DNA of 64,000 nt, from the NCBI RefSeq assembly GCF_002260525.1, contig NZ_MRYI01000022.1, positions 1 to 64,000 on the forward strand. Reading direction: 5' to 3'. Position 1 is the first letter of the stretch. Every line of letters starts with the position of its first letter. Source of the DNA: Hahella sp. CCB-MM4 (lineage in GTDB: Bacteria > Pseudomonadota > Gammaproteobacteria > Pseudomonadales > Oleiphilaceae). Under the pieces are notes generated by a model that saw nothing but the letters and a program-made list of their open reading frames with translations, had not been told where the DNA came from and did no database searches. This document shows positions 35,201 to 43,192 of this stretch, in pieces. The position numbers were made by a program, and so were the translations under genes.

Positions 35201-35751
35201 TGATGCACCACCAGAAGGATGATATGTTCAGCATCATTCATCCTGATGAATTTTGCCCTTATCGGAGCGTCGTTCGACAAATCAAAAGGCGTCTCAGACA
35301 ACTCTCGTAACCACTCAGTCACTGAGCCTGATTTGGCTTCTTCCGCTATGATCTCGGGTGCGCTTTTCCCTATTTTTTGCGCGAGTCCATCATCGGTTTC
35401 TATCAAGCGTGTTCTAAGGGCTGGGTGTGATCCTATTTCCTGATTAATAGCGTCGCACAGTCTTTGGGTATCCAAATGACCGGTCAGCTTAAGTCCGAAA
35501 GCTATGTGGTAAGCATCACTGGCGTTGTATTGTTGGAGTAGCCATAAGCGTTTTTGCCCTTCACTAGCCGGGTAGGATTCCAACTTACCAGAGATAAAAG
35601 CGATCAAATCTGACTTGTAGTGACGCAGCTGCTCCTTTAGATGCTCGTCAACGACACCTTTGGAGGCTTTGATTCGTAAATTGCCGTCTTCTACCTGCAG
35701 CCTGACACCTAGCTTCAATAGCTGGTGATAAAAGTCTACGACTCCATTCAT
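29290..35751 (-). CDS. NRPS, two modules: TubC docking-C-A-PCP-C-A-PCP
   Basis: 2153 aa. Residues 1-55 match the TubC N-terminal docking domain (LLKLGVRLQVEDGNLRI...KEQLRHYKSDLIAFI), so it accepts the chain from an upstream subunit. C1 has HHTAADG near 182; A1 has FTSGSTGKPK near 640; PCP1 has GGHSLL near 1040; C2 has HHIAADG near 1224; A2 has FTSGSTGTPKG near 1672; PCP2 has GANSLM near 2071. There is no epimerase and no thioesterase; the end is a basic tail. My reading of the pocket residues is DLKNVGSDVK for A1 and DPRSMNQMTK for A2; neither matches a code I can name with confidence. Both A domains carry in-frame tandem repeats. Overlaps the upstream gene by ATGA. Confidence 0.93.
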   Translation of the reverse strand: MNGVVDFYHQLLKLGVRLQVEDGNLRIKASKGVVDEHLKEQLRHYKSDLIAFISGKLESYPASEGQKRLWLLQQYNASDAYHIAFGLKLTGHLDTQRLCDAINQEIGSHPALRTRLIETDDGLAQKIGKSAPEIIAEEAKSGSVTEWLRELSETPFDLSNDAPIRAKFIRMNDAEHIILLVVHHTAADGWSLGVMLKNISQRYRGGEIHGKDVPFIIPEVSTPEAEKWWSELLTDEPEPLEFQPSDLYNRPSASTTLSFESSLWHQLNRTAEQSGIGLQHWLNACFNIVLGKLYQRDDVVLLTPYANRNRSDDFYRVGFLANTLFSRAKLTPSTTVRELSRALSEQSQIGIQHSHASYEKLVRQHSDCVSSVMFSYEGEPGDHLCLEGVSIDLIRYMPSQSKFDLLLTVIPGINPKALFEYDKNALHFDEVERIKQSFKHVIQLVVQEPDLALGKIALSEQDSSDELTARPELALRRIQEQVRIKPLAIAAVQGETHWTYNQLWESVGQVHHWLKQRGVSRGSIVGIAMGPGLDWLASALAIWSVGAAYVPIDETMPQARKAMMIQEACLDMVLDRDNYPIGECGRDGGLGIQDNDGGIQNSGEGIRHSDKEIPDRGEGIQNWTPEELTPLDPAWLIFTSGSTGKPKAAVVPHGGVARLLDWYQKSCVDSETITLVISNPSFDLTQKNLFTPLISGGRVVFPAMAQFDTREVLDAIQRHRATLVNCTPTVFNALLKEARNSGYQELDFLSHVVLGGEPISVNPLRQWQQHRPTQCEFINSYGPTECSDVVAWHRLNSDLSKQSEPVAIGQAIPGTRLTVVDHHGQPLPAGATGELMIDGDSVGLGYLRHDQLTAKAFLEDGSGFTGKRYLTGDRAVLGHDGLIYYLGRRDTQIKLNGYRIEAGEVETAIMDTGVVDSCAVVVRQDAQQNKILVAYYNSQHSETNEDVLRESIKPHLPHYYVPSRFISLSEMPLTRSGKVDRNRLPVELPLIQSLDNKNEKGLSEEFSETERAIAKIWQELLAHPVTQRDDNFFALGGHSLLAMDMVRQIRQDLNIPARVTQVVTAPRLKDFAALIAQQGGQSELDSVSQTDMFALNKLSAMQKRLWFLWHKDGASSDYLMSATWRIDGELDVERLKTSFTRVVSRHPILSSRLVEMDSGVYYQLDQDEPLVQFEEYQADESSFISIQQRLYTTPIDLGKDRFIRISLIQTNAHCHYLVVNLHHIAADGLSLPIFISELKSAWNNESSLEPAPQFAQISQQREADYPKLRQHWQHILSDAPQMSVFPVDNLPTTSAEQEIAGHQPLMLPAEAWGAVKRLAQQLGLTPFSILLSSWAILLHRYSHEEDLVFGVPVALRDDSDSARVIGPLLNTVPVRMGISSDIQVKEAIIRGGNAFRNAQIGADLPFEEIVDAVNPVRNASIPPLFQIQIVEDPCSLGSLALDGLTVVPCDHMAQQAKYDFNIHFQTGSLDLQGYISFKETVYGNQTVKWIAKCWQNLIQEMLDKPDCLIGEMSLISKNDYQTIRALSGHDAPEYHTDKTLHGLFVHQARKTPDAPALVWDTGYMSYRELDKWSNQVACGLVQKGLNPGDRICIQMPASAARIAVLYGVLKAGGVYVPIDPQWPEERQQLILDRVQPKLCIQERDVNSLTEGQSTDPLPIGVSPEQNCYVMFTSGSTGTPKGVPIKHGGVTHDLAYLIQWLGLGATHRIIQLTSFSFDPSVRDLFATLGCGACAVLIDDDAAKTPSRILNAFRTHRVTHVLSMVPTMLRALMVEGSDSVESDSIESDNVHLNVLMLNGERLRGEDVRGAKELFGDDVKIVNQYGPTEATMTSATHVVGTNDEAETTVPLGRPNPNTLILIMDKNGQILPPGAIGEICIAGPGLSDGYLGQSSQAFTWQLMPDGRRTRFYRTGDLGRWRCDGVLSFLGRMDFQVKLRGNRIELGEIDAHLGQLSGIKNAAVSVVEHQGNPVLVAWIEESSPGSFDPVAAKQILSIKLPSYMVPAVFSVVEVLPLTASGKVDRRRLPDSLQVDPTTKTVASTELEVTLSNLWSQLLGLSIPPDCDTNFFELGANSLMMVQASERLSQLLPIPIAVVDLFEYPNIRALSRFIETSTKPKQQTQAPQQRSNHRNRRREALSEARRKRAVSNTRKSVHE
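30391..30435 (-). repeat. Three 15-bp coding repeats in the A2 domain
   Basis: Three direct units of the type GCTGTCAGACTCTAC encode a pentapeptide (ESDSV/I-like) repeat, in a loop between the A4 and A5 regions of the second adenylation domain. The frame is kept. Confidence 0.8.
33886..33990 (-). repeat. Five 21-bp coding repeats in the A1 domain
   Basis: Five direct units of 21 bp (for example GTGCCGAATACCTTCACCGC plus T) encode degenerate heptapeptides of the form xxGGIQN just ahead of the A3 core of the first adenylation domain. The copies differ by substitutions but keep length and frame, as in a coding minisatellite. Confidence 0.85.
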
Positions 35752-38700
35752 ATAGAGATTTCCTCTAACTCTTCCTGAAGCGGTTGTTTGTCCAAGTATT
35801 CGATCAGTGCGTCAGCTTGCTCTCCGAGCACTCGGTGCGTAAGCAATAACGTTAGTGGGATGTCTGCTCCAAAGTGCTGATTGAGCTTTTCTCGAAGCTG
35901 TAGAGCGAGTAGCGAATTGCCGCCGAGGTTTATGAAATGCGAGTCTCTATCTTGAGGTGGATTTCCAAGTACCGATGCCCAAATGTCCGCCAACTGCTTT
36001 TCGTCCTCCCGCAACTGAGTACCGGATACAGTCTCCTCCATTGCGGGCAACTGTAATGCTGCCCTGTCTATTTTCCCATTGGGTGTTTGTGGGAAAGCCT
36101 CACAAGGGGACCAAATACCTGGAATCATCCATTCCGGCACTTTAGATGCGAGGGCTTTTCGAAGAACCTGGCTGTCAGGAGAACGCTCATCTGTTGCGTA
36201 CCAGGCAGCTAAAACATCATTCCCTTGAGAATTGGGAACGACTTTGACCACGGCTTTTTCAACACCGGGGCAACTCATAATTTGGCGCTCGACTTCACTC
36301 AATTCGATTCTATAGCCGCGTAGCTTTACTTGATGATCCAGTCTTCCCAGATAGAGAAGTCGTCCATCCTGCAGACGTCTTACGCGATCACCAGTTCTGT
36401 AAGCCTTGTCTTCCAGATGTTCCAAAACCGCCGGAACTTGAAATGCGGCCTGGTTTAATGAAGGGCGATTTAAGTAGCCTGCTGAAACCTTGTCGCCGGA
36501 TAGCCATAGTTCCCCCGCCACCCCGTCAGCAACAGGCTGTTGATGTCGGTCAAGTATATAGCCGCGTGTGCAAGGCAGTATTTTGCCAATAGTGGCGATG
36601 TCACCAATGCGCCGCTCTCCACAAGTGGAGTAAACGGTGTCTTCCGTCGGGCCGTATAAATCAAACAACCTGGGCAATCTAACCGTATCCAGCAATCGCT
36701 CAACCAAGGACTGGTGGAAGGGTTCGCCCGCAATCAAGGCAGCTTGAGCTGTTTTGGGGAATGCGTCATGCGCCAATAAAACCTCAACAGCCGACGGCAC
36801 CGTGTTGACGAGAGATACATCCACAGGTGAGCTGAGAAGATCGAGGATCGCGTCAACCATGACGCATGTTGTCCCAAGACAGAGTGGCACGAATAGCTCA
36901 AAGACCGATAAATCAAAACAGATGGAAGTTGAGGCCAGAACCCTGTGCCGCTCTCTCTCTGTGAACTGGCTCTCAGCCCAGCTTAGCAAAGCCGAAATAT
37001 TTGCGTGGGTGACCTGAACCCCTTTGGGTTTTCCTGTCGAGCCTGATGTGTAAAGCACATATGCAATGGCTTCGGCTGACACCGGGGTCAGTCGTTGTAC
37101 GATGTGAGATTGCGCTTGTACTGGCTCAAGACAATTCAGGTGAGGAAATTGATTTGGCCTATGGGTGATCACCAATCGACATTCACTATCCTCAGTAATC
37201 AATGACAGCCGATCTTGCGGATACTCAAAATCCAGAGGTACATAGATAGCGCCGATGGCATGCACAGCGAGAATGGCCGCGGGTAAATGCCTGTCTCGTG
37301 GTAACGCAATCGCTACTCGATCGCCATTGTCGATACTTTGTTTACGCAAAGCCCGAACGTAGGATGAAACAAGGTTGTATAACTCTAGATAAGTACACTG
37401 CCCGTCTGCATCCTCCACAGCTATAGCTTCAGGACTATGATCGGTCTGTCGCTGGAAACGAGTGATAACATCCTCAAATGGCACTGTTTCATTCTGAGGT
37501 TGCCTGAAAAGTAGTCCAAGTTCAGCCATCTCGTCATTAGACAAGAAGTTTATTTGCCGCAGTGGTCTATCGGGATTCTGTATTCCTGCGATCAAAAGAT
37601 TTACTAAATGATCGAGCATCCGTCTCGCATCCCGATGTGCGATGAGCACAGGATCAAACTCCAGGTCAAATACCACCTCATCCGGAGAAGGGAACACCAT
37701 CAGCGAAAACGTGCTTTGTGACGCTACCATCGGAATGTCAGCAGGGGGTAACTGCCCTTCGGGCTGGCATGAAAACAGCGCGTGATACAGTTGATTGCGA
37801 CCTGGCTGAATCTGGCGAACTTTGTCGAGGAAAGTGACATAGGGAATATTTCGGTTCTGCAACACAAGCTTGGTTTGTTCTACTGTCTGGCAGACAAGCG
37901 CACGCAAGCTGACACTGTCATCAATCGATACCGGCATCGGCACAACATTCACTGCGTTGTTTACCCAATGATGCTGGTCGTGACGACGAATAGAGGTCGG
38001 TATGCCCAGGGAAATCACATTTCCTTCACTATAGCGTGCAAGCAGTCCGGCAAACGCTGCAGACGTCAGCGAATGCATTGTTGTCCCGGTTTCGCTGACA
38101 AAATGATATAACGCTGTGCTCATTCCGTGACTGAGCCGATACCGGACGCTGGCAATTTTTTCGGGAATACCAGGTTTTGGCAGATTGAAGTCGATATGCT
38201 CCGGGGCATCAAGTAACGCTTCAATCAGCTTGGGCTGGACTTTGGCTTCTACGTTGGCGACTTGTGATAAAGCTCCCAACATTTCCGGCAGCGTAACACT
38301 ATTGGACTTCACCTCTTTCCCAAGCAGGCTGCTGGAAAGGTCGCGGATAAGAGTTTGTGCGGCGGTGGCATCCAATGCAATATGATGAACTGAGATGGCA
38401 ATTCGCGTACATCGACCATCCTCACACAGCAGCGCACAGCGCCATGGAGCTTGATTGTTCAAGTTAAAAGGAATGGTTCTAAATTCGGTAAGCCAAGAGA
38501 TTCGACGAGAATCGCTCCAGTTATCGATAGGCAGCTCAGTTATGTCAATCCGGGTGTCCGCCACCCACTCATTACCACGAAGGACTGCGCTGAGTTGGGG
38601 GTGGAGTTCGGCAATATTTTGAAGCAACCTCTTTACCGCCCGAGCCTCCATGGGATGGTCGAGCTGTAGCTCGGTCGCGAGGTTAAAGCACGAGCTTTCA

Positions 38701-40727
38701 GGAAAACGCTGTTGGTGTAACCAAATCGCCTGTTGCCAGGGAGTCAAGGCCGTCGATTTTTGATATGAAACAGCATCGACTTCCATTGTGCGTGCAGGAA
38801 GTTGCTCTAAGTTCAGTTCTATCTGTGAAATCGTAAGCTCATCCAGAAACCACTCCAAAGGAATGTCTATTTTTAGCTGATCCTGTATCAGTGCGTGCAG
38901 CTCCAGCCTCAGTAGTGAATCAATTCCCAGGGATGATAAAGTCTGATGAGGGAGAGCTTTAATTCCCTTTGAGACTAATACCCTGCCCAGCTCCGAGGTA
39001 GGTTTATCCAGTTTGTTTTCAGAGACGCTTCTTTCCTGTCCTATCGATACAAGGCATCCCGATTGCCAGAGTTCAGACATATGTCGACGTCGAAGTTTGC
39101 CGCTGGAGGTTTTTAATACCCCTCCGGGTTTGAGTGCTACAAAGTGCGCGAGCATGAGGCCGTGTTTTTCCGAGACTGCTTGTCTTACAGCCTCAAGGGC
39201 GGCATGGTGATCGAAGCGACGAATCGCTGTACGTTGCAATTCCTGAACGACGACTAACTCATCATCAGCCAGAAAAGCGGCGCCGTTTCCGACAGTTAGA
39301 CCGGGATAAGCTTGCTGTACGGTGTGTTCTATATCTTGAGGGTAATGGTTTCTACCTCGGATAATCAGTACTTCTTTCAGCCGCCCGGTGACAAATAACT
39401 GGCCATTGCGTATGAACCCCAAATCGCCTGTACGTAACCAAACCTGATTACCTTCATTCGTTATTTGGCTCAGGAGATTCTGATTATGTTCAGGAGCGTT
39501 CCAATATCCTCGACTGACACTGTCCCCTTTTAGCCAGATCTCCCCCACCTGGTTTTCAGCGCGGCGTTGGTGACTGTTCGGCTCCACAATGGCCAAGTCC
39601 ACGCCATCCCATAACTGACCGCTGCTGACTAACGAAAGCACCGGGTGGTCAGTATCGGTGTCTGCAATACCTTCACTCAGTTTCTTGCTGCAGACTTCCA
39701 GGCGCTCAGCCCCCCTGGCAGCACCGCTACCAGTAACAAACAAGGTCGCTTCAGCCAGGCCATAGCATAGGAAAATAGCCTGCTTTTTGAGGCCGTGAGG
39801 TTTGTAAGTGTCTTGAAAGCGCTGTATCGTATCGCTTCTGATGGGCTCTGCGCCGTTGTATGCGACTTCCCATTTTGATAAATCCAGACTGGTCCGATCT
39901 TCCTCGCTGACACGGCTGACACAGAGCTCGTAGGAAAAGTTGGGGCCGCCCGTGCAAGTGACCCCGGCATTTGAAATCAGTCTCAACCATCGAATCGGCT
40001 TCTGCAAAAATGCCATCGGAGGCATTAGCCAGCAGGTGACGCCGAGATAAATGGGTTGCATGACATTACCCACCAACCCCATGTCATGGAATAGGGGCAG
40101 CCAGCTCGCGAAAACGGTGTGGTCCCCATTCCCCATTCCTTTTTTGATTGCCTTTTGATTAGACATCAGGTTCTGGTGTGTGATTACGACACCTTTCGGA
40201 TCCCCTGTAGAGCCGGAAGAATATTGAAGAAACGCAATGTCCTGTTCGTTTAGCTCCGGGGATGTCCATGCTGCAGGATCAAGGCTTACTGTATCGTCGA
40301 GATAAAGCAGCGACAGTCCAATATCCCCGCTCTCTCGAATGACATCCGATGACGTCTCCAAATTGGTGAGGATTATGGAAGCCTGACAGCTAGCGATCAG
40401 CTTCTCCAGCCGGTCCGTTTTAGAGCGGTTATTTCCCGGGGGATAGGCTGATACTGCAATTGCTCCCGCATATAAACAGCCAAAAAAAGCCACAATGAAA
40501 TCTATCCCAGGGCGAAATTGAAGTAACACCGGCTGCTTGTGCAATTCCTTTTGCTGCAAAAATATGGCTACTTGACGAGCCCTTTTATCCAATTCGCTAA
40601 AACTTAAGGAATCACTGACCTCTTCACCATCCGCTAAGAAATTGAATGCGGCTGTATCAGGCCGATGTTCGGCCCAGTATTGAATAACATGATGAAAACA
40701 GGGAAGCCTTTCTATTTCAGATGCCAT
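35748..40727 (-). CDS. Loading/first module: FAAL-ACP-C-A-PCP
   Basis: 1659 aa from ATG 40727 (AGGGTGG upstream; the longer frame overlaps the preceding gene). Residues 1-570 are a fatty-acyl-AMP ligase: YSSGSTGDPKG near 170, LPLFHDMGL and the FAAL-type CYGLAEATLFVTG. ACP Ser lies in GIDSLL near 602. The C domain has HHIALDA near 781, with Ala for the usual Gly. The A domain has YTSGSTGKPKG near 1227, with pocket residues read as DLFNLALVYK, close to an alanine-type code I remember (low certainty). PCP Ser is in GGNSLL near 1604. It should activate a fatty acid, load it on the ACP and join it to the first amino acid, starting a lipopeptide. Confidence 0.93.
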   Translation of the reverse strand: MASEIERLPCFHHVIQYWAEHRPDTAAFNFLADGEEVSDSLSFSELDKRARQVAIFLQQKELHKQPVLLQFRPGIDFIVAFFGCLYAGAIAVSAYPPGNNRSKTDRLEKLIASCQASIILTNLETSSDVIRESGDIGLSLLYLDDTVSLDPAAWTSPELNEQDIAFLQYSSGSTGDPKGVVITHQNLMSNQKAIKKGMGNGDHTVFASWLPLFHDMGLVGNVMQPIYLGVTCWLMPPMAFLQKPIRWLRLISNAGVTCTGGPNFSYELCVSRVSEEDRTSLDLSKWEVAYNGAEPIRSDTIQRFQDTYKPHGLKKQAIFLCYGLAEATLFVTGSGAARGAERLEVCSKKLSEGIADTDTDHPVLSLVSSGQLWDGVDLAIVEPNSHQRRAENQVGEIWLKGDSVSRGYWNAPEHNQNLLSQITNEGNQVWLRTGDLGFIRNGQLFVTGRLKEVLIIRGRNHYPQDIEHTVQQAYPGLTVGNGAAFLADDELVVVQELQRTAIRRFDHHAALEAVRQAVSEKHGLMLAHFVALKPGGVLKTSSGKLRRRHMSELWQSGCLVSIGQERSVSENKLDKPTSELGRVLVSKGIKALPHQTLSSLGIDSLLRLELHALIQDQLKIDIPLEWFLDELTISQIELNLEQLPARTMEVDAVSYQKSTALTPWQQAIWLHQQRFPESSCFNLATELQLDHPMEARAVKRLLQNIAELHPQLSAVLRGNEWVADTRIDITELPIDNWSDSRRISWLTEFRTIPFNLNNQAPWRCALLCEDGRCTRIAISVHHIALDATAAQTLIRDLSSSLLGKEVKSNSVTLPEMLGALSQVANVEAKVQPKLIEALLDAPEHIDFNLPKPGIPEKIASVRYRLSHGMSTALYHFVSETGTTMHSLTSAAFAGLLARYSEGNVISLGIPTSIRRHDQHHWVNNAVNVVPMPVSIDDSVSLRALVCQTVEQTKLVLQNRNIPYVTFLDKVRQIQPGRNQLYHALFSCQPEGQLPPADIPMVASQSTFSLMVFPSPDEVVFDLEFDPVLIAHRDARRMLDHLVNLLIAGIQNPDRPLRQINFLSNDEMAELGLLFRQPQNETVPFEDVITRFQRQTDHSPEAIAVEDADGQCTYLELYNLVSSYVRALRKQSIDNGDRVAIALPRDRHLPAAILAVHAIGAIYVPLDFEYPQDRLSLITEDSECRLVITHRPNQFPHLNCLEPVQAQSHIVQRLTPVSAEAIAYVLYTSGSTGKPKGVQVTHANISALLSWAESQFTERERHRVLASTSICFDLSVFELFVPLCLGTTCVMVDAILDLLSSPVDVSLVNTVPSAVEVLLAHDAFPKTAQAALIAGEPFHQSLVERLLDTVRLPRLFDLYGPTEDTVYSTCGERRIGDIATIGKILPCTRGYILDRHQQPVADGVAGELWLSGDKVSAGYLNRPSLNQAAFQVPAVLEHLEDKAYRTGDRVRRLQDGRLLYLGRLDHQVKLRGYRIELSEVERQIMSCPGVEKAVVKVVPNSQGNDVLAAWYATDERSPDSQVLRKALASKVPEWMIPGIWSPCEAFPQTPNGKIDRAALQLPAMEETVSGTQLREDEKQLADIWASVLGNPPQDRDSHFINLGGNSLLALQLREKLNQHFGADIPLTLLLTHRVLGEQADALIEYLDKQPLQEELEEISI

Positions 40728-42018
40728 TGCTATCCACCCTGTTCGAGCCGTACTTCTTTCTGAACTCAACGATTTGTGATGGTGGAGTTCGCCATGAGCC
40801 ACAGTGTAGGTTTGAAGCCTGATAGCCGCGCTCCAGTAGCGCTTCGTAGTGAACTACAGCATGATTCGGGTCGACCAAGCCGAGAGTAGACGGATAGTTA
40901 AATTTGCCCGAAAGCAAACTGGAGAGAATACAGCCTGTGATGTGGTGAGCATTGTCATCATCTACTGGATACTGCAGCGCCCATTCCAGTTTTTTGGGCA
41001 CATAAATCCTGTGTTGAATTTCACTTGGTGCTCGCAACGCGCCGCCTTCTGTGAAAAGGATATCGCCTTCATTATTGAATCGTTCGATGGCTTTTTCCGC
41101 GTCGAAGCAATGGGGGTCTGAATCATCCACAATAAGCGTACCTGGCCTCAGGCGTTCGACATCAACAACATTCGGCACATTGGTAGCTCCAATTAGCGTG
41201 GTCGACTCGTAGATTTCGTCGGGGCAAACGCGTTCCGAGGGAATAAACCGCAGCTTTCCTTCGTAATGCAGTTCTTCTCGGATATGCTGCATGAGAGCTT
41301 CTATCTCATCTTTTTTAGCGTACAGATCACAGAGAGTAAGGCTGCGCGGATGAGGTAACACTTTAAGCATCAGCGATAGTGTCGCCGTGCCCACTGATCC
41401 CATACCAATAAAACTGACATCCTCTTGATCAAGCTTGCGATTCGCCTCGCTCAATATCTTTTTGACGGAGAGAACCACGGCTGAAGTGGTTGTCGCATGT
41501 CCTGTGGTGATGATCGGTAAGTCGTCGTTGTAATTAATTGCCTTACCATAGGAGGTTGCGGAAGGAATTAATCCTGTCAATGAGACCGCCTTAGCCCCTA
41601 TGGACTTAGAGATTTTCAGACTTTGTTCAACCAGTCTGACAATATCGTTGCTCTGGGAATAAATTTGCCCATAGGTACGTGGCAGAGTCAGTGTGGCAAT
41701 ACGTCCCTCCGGTAGCTGACGAATGTTGCTTAGTAAAGGCAAGTCACCACAAATGCCATGGGTAATATCCCTGAGACTGAATCCGTTACCCACAACACGG
41801 TCGTTTAGGCACGTAATCGATACTGCATCCACTTTTGGCTCTTCACCTGCAGCAAATAGGGTTAGTAGTGGTCTTTGATCCAGTGTCAGCCAAGAAGCCG
41901 GAGAGGTTTCCAGGACCTCCTGCTCTGCATTCACTTGTTTAGCCTTCTGCGAAAGCTGTTGCAGTAATCTGGCTTTGATTTCGGGAGAGAGTTTGGACAA
42001 AGTAGCAGTGTTGGTCAT
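40717..42018 (-). CDS. NAD(P)-dependent reductase resembling acyl-ACP reductases
   Basis: 433 aa. A Rossmann segment FIGMGSVGTATLSLML lies near residues 204-219, preceded by SLTGLIPSATSYG and TTGHATTTSAVV, an order that recalls long-chain acyl-ACP reductases and shikimate/glutamyl-tRNA-reductase-like folds. The start has an AAGGGAA site, and the gene overlaps the FAAL gene. Reduction of a carrier-bound thioester to an aldehyde, perhaps for chain release or for an amino-alcohol precursor, fits the context, but this is inference. Dehydrogenation of a pathway amino acid is an alternative. Confidence 0.6.
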   Translation of the reverse strand: MTNTATLSKLSPEIKARLLQQLSQKAKQVNAEQEVLETSPASWLTLDQRPLLTLFAAGEEPKVDAVSITCLNDRVVGNGFSLRDITHGICGDLPLLSNIRQLPEGRIATLTLPRTYGQIYSQSNDIVRLVEQSLKISKSIGAKAVSLTGLIPSATSYGKAINYNDDLPIITTGHATTTSAVVLSVKKILSEANRKLDQEDVSFIGMGSVGTATLSLMLKVLPHPRSLTLCDLYAKKDEIEALMQHIREELHYEGKLRFIPSERVCPDEIYESTTLIGATNVPNVVDVERLRPGTLIVDDSDPHCFDAEKAIERFNNEGDILFTEGGALRAPSEIQHRIYVPKKLEWALQYPVDDDNAHHITGCILSSLLSGKFNYPSTLGLVDPNHAVVHYEALLERGYQASNLHCGSWRTPPSQIVEFRKKYGSNRVDSNGI

Positions 42019-42037
42019 GTCAAGTTCCCTTAGACGT

Positions 42038-43192
42038 CTAGACTGATTGAGGTGAAGAAAGTGTGGCGACCAATTCGCCCAAATTAGCTAAGCTGGATAG
42101 GGTTTTGTCGAGAGGAACACCAAAATCGACCAGGCAGGCGATCTCATTGACACCGATGGAACTCAATTTATCAATCAGCTTTTGGCATTTGCTTTTTGGT
42201 CCGAATAAGGCGGCTTGCCCGAAATATTTTTCGAATGCAAATTCAAGCAATTGCTGCTTGTTGGTATCCACATCCTTACGAGTGTTCTCGTTCACCAAAT
42301 TGTCAAATTGCTTTATGTATCCTGACAGGTACTGCATCATTGGTTCTCGTACCTGTTCTTTGGCTCTTTCCAGATCATCATCGACATAAGTATGCAGCAT
42401 GACGGTTATGGTGCCGCCGTTAGGATCAAAGCCAGCCTGCTCCCTCGCCTGCCGATAGTTCTCAATATTCTGTGCGAGGAGATTGATGGAATTGCCAAGC
42501 ATACAAAGCACATTGGAACCTCGCTCTCCAGCTCTTTTCCATCCCTCTGGAGAACTACAGGTCAACCAATACTTCAATTCAGGCTGAATCGGCCTTGGGT
42601 AGGTTCTTACCGAGATTTTTTCGCCATCAACCCCTTCTACTTCTAAAGATTCCCCCTGCCAGAGACTTTGCATCTGGTCCATTCCTAAAGCGACCAGTTC
42701 ACGCCTTTCATGCCATGCTTCCGGACGCATTGCAAAATCTTCTTTGTTCCAGCCACTGGCCAGGGCCAGTGACACTCTGCCGTTAGACAGATTATCAACC
42801 ACTGACCATTCTTCAACGATACGCATTGGGTTATGTAGTGGCACGACCACACTACCAGCTCGCAGCTCGATTTTTTCCGTTTTCACCGCAATCGCAGCGG
42901 CTAAGACTGATGGGTTAGGATAAAGCCCGCCAAAGTGTGTGAAGTGCCGCTCAGGTAACCAAATGGCCTTGAAGCCATTCTGATCTCCGAATTCAGCACA
43001 TTTCAGAAGGAAAGAGTACTTGTCGTTTGAGCATTCTTCACCCGTGGCTGAAAAGAAGAAAAGACTAAAGTCCATATCGTTCGATTTGGCCGTATAGACT
43101 TCTTCCTTGCCAAGTTGCTTGGACCGTTTACGCAATAATTCTCGCTGTTCAGGAGATAATGCAGCGAGCTTTTCTTTTAGAAGCTCACTCAT
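42038..43192 (-). CDS. Luciferase-like flavin-dependent monooxygenase (LLM class)
   Basis: 384 aa from ATG 43192, overlapping the PKS stop by 8 bases. After a short N-terminal lead (KLAALSPEQRELL, typical of NRPS-associated enzymes) comes a TIM-barrel LLM domain: DFSLFFFSATGEE, AIWLPERHFTHFGGLYPNPSVLAAAIA and SLALASGWN. Stand-alone and embedded LLM domains of this subgroup accompany NRPS/PKS lines and hydroxylate carrier-bound intermediates using FMNH2 and O2. It probably acts on the product of the adjacent KS-AT-ACP protein. Confidence 0.88.
   Translation of the reverse strand: MSELLKEKLAALSPEQRELLRKRSKQLGKEEVYTAKSNDMDFSLFFFSATGEECSNDKYSFLLKCAEFGDQNGFKAIWLPERHFTHFGGLYPNPSVLAAAIAVKTEKIELRAGSVVVPLHNPMRIVEEWSVVDNLSNGRVSLALASGWNKEDFAMRPEAWHERRELVALGMDQMQSLWQGESLEVEGVDGEKISVRTYPRPIQPELKYWLTCSSPEGWKRAGERGSNVLCMLGNSINLLAQNIENYRQAREQAGFDPNGGTITVMLHTYVDDDLERAKEQVREPMMQYLSGYIKQFDNLVNENTRKDVDTNKQQLLEFAFEKYFGQAALFGPKSKCQKLIDKLSSIGVNEIACLVDFGVPLDKTLSSLANLGELVATLSSPQSV

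Noticed and set aside
41000-41150. Plus-strand frames such as 40849-41121 and others across the PKS/NRPS region
   Set aside because: They are shadows of long, domain-verified minus-strand genes.
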